The notes: generated from the letters alone by a model not told the origin. A stretch of 64,000 nt of DNA from Candidula unifasciata (GCA_905116865.2 CAJHNH020006224.1:101001-165000); one strand, 5' to 3'; numbered from the stretch's first letter, positions 44,463 through 56,663 are shown. Numbers and translations are program-made.

Positions 44463-45178
44463 CGTTACTTCTACTTTTAATCCTCAAGGCTCGATCTATG
44501 CCCTTCTTGCTCTGTCAGTATTCACTCTAGCCCAAAATGAATCTTCTGGTTCGACTCAGATCCGACAAACTTTCTTAGTATGGATAAACTTTGCCAGTAA
44601 GTAGCTTCATGGAGACACGACACAATTGTTTGCGAATCAGTCAAATACATTCTTATCCACGACCCATTTCACCCAGCCGTCTTACCATTGAAAACGAAAT
44701 ACATTTCACTAGTGTAACACATGTAGTCTGACAAGGATGGTAAACACCGATCTACGGTGTCGGGGCGACGACACAAAGACAACTTCGGGGGGGGGGGGGG
44801 TGTTGTGGTCCTGTTTAGCTACGTTATACATTGTCTAGGGGAGGGCCAAAAGGCGTAAGCCTAATTTAGATGGACAATAATAGTATTACATATTATAATT
44901 ATCAAGTACTGAATAGAAAATAAAAACATAATAATTTATTTGAAATAATATGAAATGTGTAATACTAATGCTATGCGTCTGCTCTGGTATACATTCAACT
45001 TGGTATACGTCCTTTTCAGACACGGAACATGTTTCTTAGCTTACGACCCTGGTTTTGAATACGGAATCGCGTGCTTGAAAAAATACTTTTTGTATTTATG
45101 TATTTTAGTATTGAGCAGTCTTTAAACTATTTTATACACCCCAACAATTTATAATATACCAAAAACAATTAAAAAAGA
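44463..45178. other. No gene recognised; possible RNase H scrap
   Basis: The minus strand at about 44520-44660 reads MYLTDSQTIVSCLHEA, reminiscent of the TDS motif of a retroelement RNase H, but nothing else supports it. A run of 14 G lies near 44787-44800. Confidence 0.25.
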
Positions 45179-45820
45179 AGTCCTGGTTGGCATAAGTCCT
45201 GGTTGGCATAAGTCCTGATTGGCATAAGTCTTGGTTGGCATAAGTTTTGGTTGGCATAAGTCTTGGTTCGCGTAAGTCCTGGTAAGCACAAGTCTTGGCT
45301 GGCATAAGTCTTAGTTGGCATAAGTCTTGGTTGGCATAAGTCTTAGTTGGCATAAGTCTTGGTTGGCATAAGTCTTAGTTGGCATAAGTCTTGGTTGGCA
45401 TAAGTCCTGGTAAGCACAAGTCTTAGTTGGCATAAGTCTTGGTTGGCATAAGTCTTGGTTGGCATAAATCGTGGTTCGCGTAAGTCCTGGTAAGCATAAG
45501 TCTTGGTTGGCATAAGTCTTGGTTGGCATAAGTCTTGGTTGGCATAAATCTTGGTTCGCGTAAGTCCTGGTAAGCATAAGTCTTGGTTGGCATAAGTCTT
45601 GGTTGGCATAAGTCTTGGTTGGCATAAGTCCTCGTTGACATAAGACTTGGTTTGCGTAAGTCCTGGATGGCATAAGTCTTGGTTGGCATAAGTCCTGGTT
45701 GGCATAAGTCTTGGTTGGCATAAGTCTTGGTTGGCATAATTCCTTGTTGGCATAAGTCCTGGTTGGCATAAGTCATTGTTGGCATAAGTCCTGGTTGGCA
45801 TAAGTTCTTGTTGGTATAAG
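45179..45820. repeat. 16-bp minisatellite, about 40 units
   Basis: The unit is ggttggcataagtctt with a few variants (tcctgg for tcttgg, ggttcgcg for ggttggca). Variant blocks recur at multiples of 16 bp (80, 96, 208), indicating higher-order duplication. The minus strand has no stop codon in any frame, and all three frames give the same 16-residue peptide repeat (MPTKTYANQDLCQPRL). Confidence 0.95.
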
Positions 45821-46220
45821 GATCTTGAACAGATTATAGACATATACCAAGGGACCAATGTACTTTTCTCTTGATTGGTGGAGGGTACATTTTCTAGAGT
45901 GTAGGGAAGAGGGCTCAGCCCGACACTAAATACGACTCAGGGTGGGGGAGCTGGCGAAACCTGAGCCAGACAGTCCTGGCGCCCTTGTACAACGTTCTAT
46001 CTCATAAGGCTGGAATCTGATAAAATGTCACCCTCGGCGTCCTGGCAAAAGGCGTGCTCTTTCGTGGAGAGATCTGTGTGACGAGGCGATAACCTATCAG
46101 TTATTCCACTTGCGTGACCTATTATATCAGCGGTACTTTAATCTTCTTTGTATGTGATAGGTTAACGTCTCTGGTAATCAGAGTTTATGTGTGTGTTGAA
46201 CTGTATGTGTATATGATGAA
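45821..46220. other. No gene or repeat recognised
   Basis: No supported feature. Confidence 0.45.
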
Positions 46221-46224
46221 TATG

Positions 46225-46505
46225 TGTGTTGGTGCATCCGTGCATACGCACATATGTGGTTAAAGGTTGAAGTGAAAGTCGAGCGGATCGACATAACTGC
46301 GCCGGGTTTGATAAAATACGGCTCGGTCTCTCCACAGAACGGCAAGCCGACTGTCCAGAGCGTTCCACAAGGCACGACCCGGAGACGATCCGCATGGGCC
46401 TCGATTAAAAACTGCACTTGCGAACCGAACGACGCAGTCGTTATACGATTCTCCTGAACTCCAGAGCGCTCGAGGCAAACCCTTATACGATTGTACATAC
46501 GTGTG
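46225..46505 (-). repeat. Possible dispersed repeat, unassigned
   Basis: GC-rich. The minus strand reads VVRFASAVFNRGPCGSSPGRALWNAL with no stops. Such translated snippets are typical of interspersed repeats, but only one copy is seen here. A gene is not supported. Confidence 0.3.
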
Positions 46506-46671
46506 ATTCAACGTGTGGACGTATTACGTATGTCTCTGTACGTAAGTTATTTTCTGACGATCGACGGCACCGAAATATTGGGCATTACCATGCCAGCTCA
46601 GTCTTCCGTTGCAGAGCACACCACCCCACTCCCTGCTTCTTTCCAGGTAACTGCTGACTGTTCACATATAT

Positions 46672-46955
46672 GCTTCTTCGCGTTCAACAGGTGTAAACTC
46701 TGACAGAAAGTTCTGGTTGTTCGTCCACTTCTGCAGTCTGGTTCCAGAACTTGAGAGTTGCGTGTGCATCTGTTTGACAGATCTGAATAATTTTTATGCA
46801 GACTGTTGGTTCCTCGCCTCTCAGGCAGATGCATTCCGACTTTGAAGGAAGCTGCCAATTAGTGGACTCTTACGACATGCTTTGAGGTAGGCAGTGTATC
46901 TATTTTTGTTGTCCCTATAACAAGGCTCCGGAGCCCACACGGAAATGTTAAAATA
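46672..46955 (-). repeat. SINE-1, near full length
   Basis: Plus strand cttcttcgcgttcaacagg through ggagcccacacgg. It is one of the least diverged copies. Confidence 0.75.
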
Positions 46956-47113
46956 TGAATTTGGTTTTATCTATTATTTCAGCTTCGAAGACGACATAGA
47001 CGTGCTTCGCCAGATTTTTACATACATAGAATCGTTATTATCCACCAGTCTGGTCCTATGGCGTTGATTTTATCAGCTCTGTCCATATTTTTCCCCGCCT
47101 AGGCACGAATGAC

Positions 47114-48101
<988 letters not shown>

Positions 48102-48306
48102 GTAATAGAGCTTGACTAAATCCTGCCTGTCAATTTGAAACAAAAATATGTATGTATTGATGTTCTCACCCTCCTTCTCTTGAGATTTGCTGTTTCCACA
48201 AGTTCAGATGCCCAACCTTCGGTCATACTCATTTTAGTGATATAATCATCAAACTTGCACCAAGGAAAGTAATTTAAAACTGCCAGTATATAGCAATACG
48301 AATAGC

Positions 48307-48307
<1 letters not shown>

Positions 48308-48352
<45 letters not shown>

Positions 48353-48362
48353 ATGTGTGTGT
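48308..48362. repeat. (AT)n-(GT)n microsatellite
   Basis: Short AT run followed by a GT run. Confidence 0.9.
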
Positions 48363-48705
48363 ATAACATACCAAGGTACCTACCTACACGATATCAAGTG
48401 CCCGATAACGACCTTTGTCTATTGGCTCGTTGTTGTTATATCTGAGTTTGAGCGACACTTTTGCGATGTTAACAATTATTGACTCTGACCTGTAAAACCT
48501 AGGTTGGTTTCTGTTGGACTATTCCTTTTTTGCAATCTGGATGCTGGATTGTGTTGTGCAAGTGTGTTCTGACTATTTGAATTTCTTTCGTACTGTGTTT
48601 TTCGCCAAGCAATGTGAGTATTTAATTATTGTGGGATTCTTATACCAGAATGTATGAGCCAAATGACGTTATTTTAGAAAACATACGTATAGACGTGCGT
48701 CTTTG
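48363..48705. other. No gene or repeat recognised
   Basis: T-rich sequence upstream of LINE-X. The LINE-X 5' end may lie in or just after it. Confidence 0.35.
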
Positions 48706-48709
48706 TATG

Positions 48710-48711
<2 letters not shown>

Positions 48712-48745
<34 letters not shown>
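48712..48745. repeat. (GT)n microsatellite
   Basis: About 17 GT units immediately before the LINE-X coding remnant. Confidence 0.9.
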
Positions 48746-48747
<2 letters not shown>

Positions 48748-48754
48748 GCCTGTA

Positions 48755-51018
48755 TGTCGACAACAACGTGTAGCAAGTTCCTTGCAGAAGATAAAGGCTG
48801 TGCTCCGACGAACAAATAATAGTGCACCAAGTCAGGATGGTATAAGATATGACGACGTTAGTAGGTGTACTGAGGATGAGCTGAAAGAGCTAGCAGATAT
48901 GTATAGCAATAGTTTGCGAGTGCTGGTATCAGTGAAGAGTGGTTACACTGCTCTCTGATACACCAGCCAAAACCTGGCAAAGATCACACAAAAATTCAGG
49001 GATATCGGATAATCATTATGCAAAATACTGTTGGCAAGCTGTTAGAAAAGATAATGCGCCAGAAAAATTTCACACCAGCTTGAGAGGCGAGGTCTTCTTC
49101 CACCTACCCTTGGAGGGTACCGTCCAGAGAAAGAATCATCGACCAACGCTGCGGTTTTTTGTTCATGATGTATATGAAGGCTTTTACTCAGGTATTGAAA
49201 CGTGTGCTGTGGCAATTGATCTCCAGGATGCGTACAACAGAGTACCTATGGATTTCTTAATGTCTCAGCTTCTTGAACTCCAGATAAGTCCATTCTTGCT
49301 TCACTGGATCTCTTCCGCCCTCTTCCAACGAATAGTAGTGTTCAGATGTGGCAGCTGGACTTCTGAACCAACAATAATACATCCCGGCTTGCCACAGGGA
49401 TGGCCATTATTTCCTGTGTTGTTCAACGTTTACACAGCGAGAATCACAGGCGAGCAAATCACAGGACCCAGAAGAACACTGTCATTTGCTGGCGATGTGT
49501 TAGTGTATCGTCAGGGTAAGGATAGAGAGTAGGTTGCTGAAGAACTACAAAAAGAGCTCAATCGCATAAGCACTTGGTGTGGTGAAGCTGGTGCACTGGT
49601 CAACCCAACGAAGACGGCAGTGACATGGTTGTTTTTGAAAAACCATATTGTAAAAACTTCAACACCAGTTGTTAGTCTGTGTTCTGAGGTTGTGGAAAGA
49701 ACGAATGCAATGAAATACCTGGGGATACATTTTGATCGAAGCCTTGCTTATACTGAGCACATAGACAGGATTTTAATGAAAGCCAAGCTAGGTCTGGCTG
49801 CCATGAGAGTGATGGAGGTTGCAAACTGTGAGCGGCGTCATCTTTGTCTTCTATACCAGGGTCTAGTCCTTTCTGTTTTTGAATACCCGATGGCGATCCT
49901 GACTCTCAGCCATAAGCAGATGGAAAGGATGGACAGGATGCAGAACGAGGCCATGCGCATTATACTTGGCACAGCATGCAGGGCTATGAGCTACCTTCTC
50001 GATTTTTCAACCATGGAAGACAGAATACAAATTTCCAGAGCTCGTGCCTACCTCACAGTCAAGGCGGACACACAACATCCATTACATAGTCAAATCAAGA
50101 AGATAAAAGGTAGCAGGTTAAAAAGAGGCAAATCGTGGATGGGTCAAGCCGAGGACATTATTTTACAGGTATGTTCACTTGAGGACATAGAACCCGGCGA
50201 GAAGTGTGTGCAAGTGCCTTCAGAGTGGTGTACATCTTTTTCTGTTTGCATCCAACTAGACAGAAAATGCAGACAACAGAGTCCGGCTGCTGTGGAAGCA
50301 GAAGTTCAATCCTTGATTTTCGAGAACGCTCTAAAGGGTGATGCTGTTTTTTACACAGATGGTTCTGTAATCCGCCACGTTAGAAGCTCGTGGGCTTTCA
50401 CGGCTCAGTTTGGAGGGATAGTTGTGAAGAAAGATTATGGAGTTTTTGCCATAACTACAAGTAGTCTGACTATGGAGGTCATGGCTGTGACTACAGCAGT
50501 AACATGGCTAGAGACACATACTTTCACTGGGGCATGCTTTCTCAGTGACTCGATGAGTATGCCCAGGAAGATAGAGAAGGGCTGGGTCCGAAGGCAATTG
50601 TTGGTGGCTCTACAGAATTCAAGGCTGACAAGGATTAGTTCCATTTTCGTGCTAGGACATGTGGGGGCACAGGGAAATGAGCAAGCTGATACGCTTGCAG
50701 GTAAGGCTACTGTGAAAGCCGGACAAGCCATGGACCAGGCTGATATACTGAATGCGTTAAGAGATTTAGGACGTTTGCGTGAACCAACTGAGAACTGTGA
50801 ATCTGCAACCATGCTCAGACTACAAAAACGACATGTTAAACGTGGTGTCGTCAAACAAGAACACTACTCGGGTAGCTAAAGATGAATTATAAACCAACAC
50901 AGAACTGGTGTGGTTAGCCGCTACAGGCTGTGGGATTTACTGAGGAGGGGATCCGAGCACTTGTGGACTGAGTGCTTCGACGTGCTATGAGGATAATCTG
51001 TCGACTAACTAACTAACT
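48755..51018 (+). pseudogene. LINE-X RT-RNase H polyprotein, 5'-truncated and mutated
   Basis: The longest retroelement in the window. The start of the RT domain is visible at 48784 (KIKAVLRRTNNSAPSQDGIRYDD). Coding then shifts frame (QPKPGKDHTKIQGYRIIIMQNTVGKLLEKI), and from about 49150 to 50879 it runs in one frame broken by a TAG at 49530-49532. RT motifs include VAIDLQDAYNRVP and GLPQGWPLFPVLFNVY. The active site is FAGD rather than FADD. RNase H motifs are FYTDGSVI, TMEVMAV, FLSDSMSM and GHVGAQGNEQADTLA. A last frame shift leads to HRTGVVSRY, LLRRGSEHLW and the end TN plus stop at 51010-51012. No endonuclease domain or first ORF is seen. The element is inactive. Confidence 0.85.
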
Positions 51019-51140
51019 TCTATCCTCTTCTACATTTACACAGTCAAGATCACAGGAAAACAACTGATTGGCAGAGGGAGCACGTATGGATCTGTCTAAA
51101 GTTCTGTGATGAAAATCCTTACTAATCATTAATAACTAAT
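51019..51140 (+). mobile_element. LINE-X fragment with internal deletion
   Basis: Begins at the RT position after the GLPQG motif (FYIYTVKITGKQLIG). It then jumps to the extreme C-terminus (REHVWICLKFCDENPY plus stop), deleting the rest of RT and all of RNase H. It lies directly behind the larger copy. Confidence 0.6.
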
Positions 51141-51261
51141 GGGGACCGATTTCTAAGAGATCACCAACATAGCGTGGAAAATAGATACAATGAAGTGTTC
51201 ATATTTGAGAAGTATCGTAAAAAGACTAAAGTCTTATCTGACGTTAATCGATATCACCATC

Positions 51262-51445
51262 AAGTACCTTGCCGACTGGCGTGGGCGATCATGCCTCTCC
51301 ACAATCTGCGATCAGCAACTGCGTGTATCAGCTCGTGTGTTGACACTCCTCCATGTCATGACAAAAGGCTGTCAAGAATCTTCTCGCCCTGTCTTCCTCT
51401 GTGGGATAGGCATTCATGCATCTCCACAGATCTCTGTCTTTGGTG
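51262..51445 (-). mobile_element. RTE-like RT C-terminal relic
   Basis: The minus strand reads GREKILDSLLS, stop, HGGVSTHELIHAVADRRLW. Same family as 9.6 and 56.1 kb. Confidence 0.65.
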
Positions 51446-51648
51446 ATCTGGAATCCCCGAATTCCTCATTCTACCCCCCCCCCCCCCTCCTTTTTTTTCA
51501 AACCTCAAACAAAATACTGAACGCAAGGCCGTTGCCCACCAAATAAGCATCAGAGCACTCAAAAACTGAAAACTGAAAAATAAATAAATAAATAAATTAT
51601 GTTCTGATTGGCAAGTAAATATAATACATTTAAAATTAACATAGAGTG

Positions 51649-51650
<2 letters not shown>

Positions 51651-51731
<81 letters not shown>
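51651..51731. repeat. (TA)n microsatellite
   Basis: About 40 TA units. Confidence 0.95.
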
Positions 51732-51733
<2 letters not shown>

Positions 51734-51734
51734 C

Positions 51735-52015
51735 TCCTTCTTTAGCATTTCGGGCCACTGCGGTTCTTTGCTGTGTATATTGCCCGCCTTCATTAATCTC
51801 TCTAGTTGACCGTCTCTTTCTAGTTGATGACACCAAGTGTTTGTAGGTCCTATAGACATGATCTCTTCAGTTTTCCTAGTCTGCCTCGTGTTCCTAATTT
51901 CAAAAGTTCTTTGAAGTTCCAGGGTCGTCGTCTGTCTGAAGGCATCCGAAATCGAAGCATAACTATCTGTTTCGTGACGAAATGTTTCTTTAACCAGTAT
52001 CCGGATGTTGTGAGT
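51735..52015 (-). other. Unrecognised open reading frame
   Basis: The minus strand is open from about 52015 to the TA array (SISDAFRQTTTLELQRT, GPTNTWCHQLERDGQLERLM). No family is recognised. It may be decayed transposon coding, because LINE-X sequence abuts it upstream. Confidence 0.25.
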
Positions 52016-52105
52016 TAGGAGTTGAATTACCTTCACAGCACTCCGGACACATCCATAGGTGCTCAGATTCCCTCTCAACATATTCATCAGCGTCGCGCGA
52101 CTAGG
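52016..52105 (-). mobile_element. LINE-X 3' end scrap
   Basis: The minus strand reads ESEHLWMCPECCEGNST, the zinc-knuckle end of LINE-X, followed by cctaactcac instead of a clean AACT tail. Confidence 0.6.
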
Positions 52106-52845
52106 GTGTCTCTATGTGTTCGTTCTCTACCCTATGACCTCTCAGGCTTGGAGGACCCAGCTGGTGGATACGCCACCACAGGCACAGCTCTCCGGGTCAT
52201 AGAGAAACACAAACGCCCCCACCTCGGTAAGTTGGAGGAAGGCAGAAATTATGTAACATAGAACACTTAGTATATGTGTAAATGGGTGGAGTGTATAGTT
52301 TGCGACGTCCTGCACGGGACACGCAAACTAACATTAAAAAAAATCATCTAAATGTTAATGTTAGGGCGTCATTTAACATTAGTTACATTGATGTATTGTT
52401 AGCTTGAGCCAGTCTTTAATCTGGGCTTGGCCAAAATAAAACCATCTACATAGTGCATTTTTACACAGTGTTATCTCTCATGCAACCCAGAGCTCCTGTG
52501 TGCTAACCCTTCACTTATGGATCATTCTAATCCTTGAGATTGTAATACTGACAGTGTAAAGAATGTCTATCTGGTAATGTATCACATGCAGGATTAATTG
52601 ATTAAACAAACCAGGTAAAATCCTTGTTCCATGAGACTAGCTACGTAGTTTTCAAAGCCCCAAGTGCCATTTATATTTCTGTGTTATTTTTAGAAATTCC
52701 ATGTGTGGCTTCCAATTGAAGCGACGAGACAGGAAAACCACATGAAAGCCACCCGTCATTACAACAACCTGAACAAAATGGGAGTTAGCCTAAAAACACT
52801 CGGAGACATACTTCGAATGAGATCGGGGCACTTATGGTCATGGGA
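52106..52845. other. No gene recognised
   Basis: A SINE-4 end scrap (gcgacgtcctgcacgggacacgcaaactaac, split by changes) lies at 52300-52332. A 40-codon frame at 52140-52258 ends near a possible donor (cggtaagt) but has no other support. Confidence 0.35.
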
Positions 52846-52849
52846 TAAG

Positions 52850-53350
52850 GGATTAGTGATTAGAAAGGATTATTATCACAGCATTCTGGACAGATCCATG
52901 GGTGCTCCGATCTCCTCCTCAGAAGCTCCACAAATGTAAAACGACCGATGACGCCTGTTCTGTGTTTGTTAATGAAACGTCTTGTCCCCTTAGTAAAATC
53001 TTTATTTTTTGCAGCTCCAGGCAGCACCCCCATGTCCATGTCTAGACAGGGATACGGAGTCATGTCCTTTGGCATGCTCCTCGGCACGGTAAATGCAGCC
53101 CATGACATTAATAACATCACTTCTGTCCAGTACCGGCCAGGCATAGCAACCGCATTGTCAACAAGATAGTCTGCACGCTCGTTCCCTTGAACACCCGCGT
53201 GGCCTGGCACAAAGAAAAGCTTAGGGCAGCTATTCGTGAAGTGCTTAGTGTTGCAATCTATTCTTGCCTGATAAATCCAGCTTGCATTTTTAAAAACATA
53301 TTTATCGAGTCACTAAGAATGCCTATGTAAGTGAACTTTTGCGTACCAAG
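52850..53350 (-). mobile_element. LINE-X RNase H C-terminal relic
   Basis: The minus strand reads TQKFTYIGILSDSINMF. After frame breaks it continues with PGHAGVQGNERADYLVD, then KGTRRFINKHRTGVIGRF, LLRRRSEHPW and CPECCDNNPF plus stop. Only a degenerate ctaatcactaatcc follows, so the AACT tail has decayed. Confidence 0.75.
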
Positions 53351-53414
53351 CTTATGGTTATGTCCGCTGTGCGATAAAGATGATCTCAACTCAAAAATGA
53401 ACAATGAACAATTA

Positions 53415-53635
53415 ACGTGTGGGTTCCGGAGCGCCATTCTAATGGAGGAGGAAGAGTAGGGGGAGGGGGGGGGGAGCCAACTATTCCTTAACAAGCATGT
53501 CGTAAAAGGCGATTAATGAATGGTTTGCTTGAATTGGATATGCTACGCCAAAAAGCGCAGGTATCGCAGGCAACAGCCCACGGTACCAAACACCTTTTTC
53601 ACAGCGAACACAAAAGAAGAATAAAAAAACTTAAA
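53415..53635 (+). repeat. SINE-1b with SINE-1 head, divergent
   Basis: tgtgggttccggagc at the start, aacaagcatgtcgtaaaagg in the middle, gcgcaggtatcgcag and gcgaacacaaaagaagaa at the end. Confidence 0.6.
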
Positions 53636-53679
53636 TGAATTGGTAGCTTGGTGAAGTTAATGTGTCCCTTCATCATTTA

Positions 53680-53880
53680 TCAGGGGCCATCCCTATAATA
53701 AAGATTGGCAGCGACGAATCTCCAGCATAATCTGAGTGCAACGAATCTCCAACACGATCTTCTCTTGTCTTGGTTGTACACTCTCAGACTGCTGTTGGTC
53801 CATCTCTTGATGTTTTCGTTCCACTTGTCTCGTTGTCTACCTCTTGCTATCTTGTCCTAGCATGCCCTCCGTGTGAGTAA
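53680..53880 (-). mobile_element. RTE-like RT C-terminal relic
   Basis: The minus strand reads RGRQRDKWNENIKRWTNSSL, then a CWRFVA block present twice because of a short internal duplication. Resembles the very end of RTE-like ORFs. Confidence 0.5.
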
Positions 53881-53919
53881 TAAAAGCTTAATATGTCTTT
53901 TAATGTGCTAAAATATTTC

Positions 53920-53924
<5 letters not shown>

Positions 53925-54004
<80 letters not shown>
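53925..54004. repeat. (CT)n microsatellite
   Basis: About 40 CT units. Confidence 0.95.
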
Positions 54005-54008
<4 letters not shown>

Positions 54009-54344
54009 TTTTAAAATTTCATTCAATAATTTTCATTTCATTCGCAGTCGTTAAAGAACCTGTGAATTTGATTATTTGGTTCCCACAAAATACGACCTGC
54101 TCTTCTGTATATCCTATTTCCAGTGACTGAGTTTGATTTTATAGCAGCTTGTTCATTGTCCTTTCAGAGAGGGCTGATGTTATTTGTGAGTGTTAATATT
54201 AACCCCGCAGCATGGGTCTCACGCACCTTCTTTTTATTTTTTTTATTTCTAGAAACCATGAGTTGTTAACCATTTCGCTCGGTACTATGGATATCGCAAC
54301 CCTTCGGCCTTGATTCCATGATAGATACTGTAAATCTGGGAGAA

Positions 54345-54455
54345 ATGTGGCTTTTTTGCCTACCCCCGGCAGTGAGCCCGGACCACAAGTAGTTCGTCAC
54401 CTGGTCACCTCGATGTCACGTTTAACTAATTACGCTAGAGAGCCGGGCCTCACGC
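54345..54455 (-). repeat. tRNA-like SINE head, family uncertain
   Basis: The minus strand has cggctctctagcgtaattag and ggtccgggctcac in A-box and B-box-like positions. No matching second copy was found. Confidence 0.3.
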
Positions 54456-54554
54456 ACCTTCCAGGGCTGGAGGCGAAAAAATAAAGGTTGGGGGGGGGGG
54501 GCGGGGGTTAGTATAAATAAATCTCAGGAGGGCGCTGAACCCCACCAGCTAGAA

Positions 54555-54690
54555 AATTTGCGAAGGTGCTAATGCTGAATATTGAGTGTTTAATGTTGAA
54601 TTAAGAATCGATATCATAGCTCTCGGGACACTCCCATAAGCGCTTTGGCCCCATCTTCAGCAGGAAGCGAAGACTTTCAGTTCCGATGGC
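54555..54690 (-). mobile_element. LINE-Y 3' end
   Basis: The minus strand reads GTESLRFLLKMGPKRLWECPESYDIDS plus stop, then aattcaacattaaacactc. Confidence 0.65.
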
Positions 54691-54869
54691 ACCAATAACT
54701 AAGAGAACTAAGAGGTCTTCCAACAAAAGATCGACGTTCTCTTTTGAAGTTGTTGTTAAACATCTCACTTTTTCAAATGTATTAATATGTTTAGTTCGCC
54801 TGCATTCATTCGTGTGGGGTTTTGCCTGGCTCAGTTTCCTGGATATATATTGTGATCATTTAGTTTAAG

Positions 54870-55140
54870 TAGAAACAAAGATTGAAATGGTTCGGCAATC
54901 TAGTGAGAATGAACGAGACTATGTCGCTAGCCAAAGCGTACATAATGAAAATGGAAACACAGGCTGAGGGAGACCTAGAAGAAAATATGGATTGACGAAG
55001 TCATTGACAGCCTAATAATTCACAATAAATTACACCATTCAAGAAACCGTGCGCGCTCTGTCGTGGCTACCTATCATTTGTAAAACTGCGATGACTAGCA
55101 ATACACAACATATTGACAATAGAAAGAAGAAGAGGAAGTA
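54870..55140 (+). mobile_element. RTE-like RT C-terminal relic with GAA tail
   Basis: Reads RLKWFGNLVRMNETMSLAKAY, then frame-broken GRPRRKYG. It ends in aaagaagaagaggaag. Confidence 0.6.
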
Positions 55141-55199
55141 GGAGTAAGTTTTGACTAAATTTCACATACGGAACACACCGGAACTCCAAGCGTAGCGTT

Positions 55200-55432
55200 T
55201 ATTCAATTGAGTTGAGTTTGAGTTAAGAACTGACATCACAGCACTCGGGGCATTCCCATTCGTGCTCCGTCCTCAGCAGCCAGCGCAAAGTTCCAATACT
55301 GATGGTACCGGTCGCAATCTGGTTATTATGTTCGTCTTGCCTTTCCTCTGAGTGTATTGAGCCATTCTCTCCAGGCAATAATAATCTTGGTTCTCTACTG
55401 ATTCCGTTGCTTGTTCCCACACGGGGCAACGT
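55200..55432 (-). mobile_element. LINE-Y 3' end with ACTCA-type tail
   Basis: The minus strand reads WEQATESVENQDYYCLERM. After a frame shift it continues TGTISIGTLRWLLRTEHEW and CPECCDVSS plus stop. The tail is aactcaaactcaactcaattg. Confidence 0.75.
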
Positions 55433-55502
55433 TAAGCACTATACTGTGCCTTAGTACCTTATGTTGTATTATGGTTATCTATACTAGTGTATACTAACAG
55501 GG

Positions 55503-55560
55503 CGGCGTTCGTGGCTTAGGCGTTGCCAGTCCGACTCGTAATTTCAACGTACAGCCACTG
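55503..55560 (+). repeat. SINE-4 head scrap
   Basis: cggcgttcgtggcttaggcg, the tRNA-like A-box region only. Confidence 0.45.
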
Positions 55561-55599
55561 CAACCCACTGCTTGCTGCGTGTATTTGTATCATGGTATG

Positions 55600-55785
55600 G
55601 GGCGTCGCAGGTCGACCCAGTCTAAAAAGGGTACCCGGATGTATGTCCTGGGGAAGTAAAGACGGCCGGCGTTATGCTGACCACAATGCCGATCTAGTAG
55701 CGATTGGACTGTAAAAATGTGGGTGCTCTTCCCGTATGCCCGATGCGCCTACAGGCGTGAAAGGGGATCTTTACTTTTACTTCAC
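55600..55785 (+). repeat. SINE-3 body
   Basis: Landmarks caggtcgacccagtc, gtaaagacggccggcgttatg, gattggactgtaaaa and ctacaggcgtgaaagg. Confidence 0.65.
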
Positions 55786-55984
55786 TAGTGTATACTAATA
55801 ACGATTCTCTTGACAGGACATTCCCTCTCTCGATCAATAGATCATTCAGTTTTATCTAAAGTTTACCATGCTATGTTCAAATTAAAGAATCATAGCCTGG
55901 AGTGCAGACCATCAAGGCCAACCCAAGATACCCCATTCAACCTTCAAAGAAAGTTATTATACTTTTTCTTTTTCTTCTTAAAGT

Positions 55985-56282
55985 CCACGCCGTGTGGCGT
56001 CGGTAGTCATGTCTAATCACAACCTTCTGTCTCGTGCACTTTCAATCAGCTCTGACACAGTTGATCCTCCATGCCACGATGTCAGACTGTCCAGCATGTT
56101 TTCTCTCGGTCTCCCTCTGCCTCTCCTTCCCTCCAACTTTACTAATGTCACGATCTACTCCAGTTTTCTCCTTCTCGTCACATGACCAAAGAATGTAGAC
56201 TATCTCTTTCTGATGTGGGCAACCAATTCTTTTCGTGAGTCAGTTTCTTTCAAGACATACTCATTACTCTTTTTATCTGTCC
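55985..56282 (-). mobile_element. RTE-like RT relic, C-terminal half (split)
   Basis: The minus strand reads TDKKSNEYVLKETDSRKELV, then IRKR and FFGHVTRR, then ENMLDSLTSWHGG and SARDRR. Its upstream half is at 56676-56790, separated by an opposite-strand insertion. Confidence 0.7.
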
Positions 56283-56294
56283 AGTGTATTCTCA

Positions 56295-56663
56295 ACGGAA
56301 AGGAGATGTCTGAGAAGGGCTGTAGGAGTGGCCATATGAGATAAGATCAAGAATGAGATCATAAGAGAACAAGTCGGCACAGAACCAATTCTGGATTACA
56401 TACAAAGACAGCAAGTGAAATGGTTTGCCCACTTAGAGAGAATGCCTTGTGACACCATACCATACAAAGCATACATGGAAAGAGAAGAAGGACGTAGAGC
56501 ACGGGTTAGATCAAGAACAAGATGGAAGGATAACATCAGAGATACTCTACAACAGCACGATATGCCTATGATCGAGGCAGCCAGAAGAGCTAGAAACAGA
56601 ACCTTATATCTCCCTCGACACCCACAGCGGTAAAAGAGGAAGTGCAGAAGAAGAAGAAGAAGA
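56295..56663 (+). mobile_element. RTE-like LINE, 5'-truncated, inserted in another RTE relic
   Basis: A 369-bp insertion. The flanks agtgtattctca (56283-56294) and agtgcattctca (56664-56675) form a 12-bp TSD with one difference. It encodes IIREQVGTEPILDYIQRQQVKWFAHLERMP to RTRWKDNIRDTL and a stop at 56633. It ends in gcagaagaagaagaagaag. Confidence 0.8.

Noticed and set aside
44520..44660. RNase H-like TDSQTIVSCLHEA frame
   Set aside because: Only one short motif matches and no other part of an RNase H domain is visible, so it was not annotated as an element.
45179..45820. CRISPR array
   Set aside because: Sixteen-base units are directly adjacent with no spacers, and the context is eukaryotic.
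46178..46511. Three overlapping minus-strand frames of 77-106 codons
   Set aside because: Overlap in different frames within GC-richer sequence; no domain or splice support, more likely a repeat.
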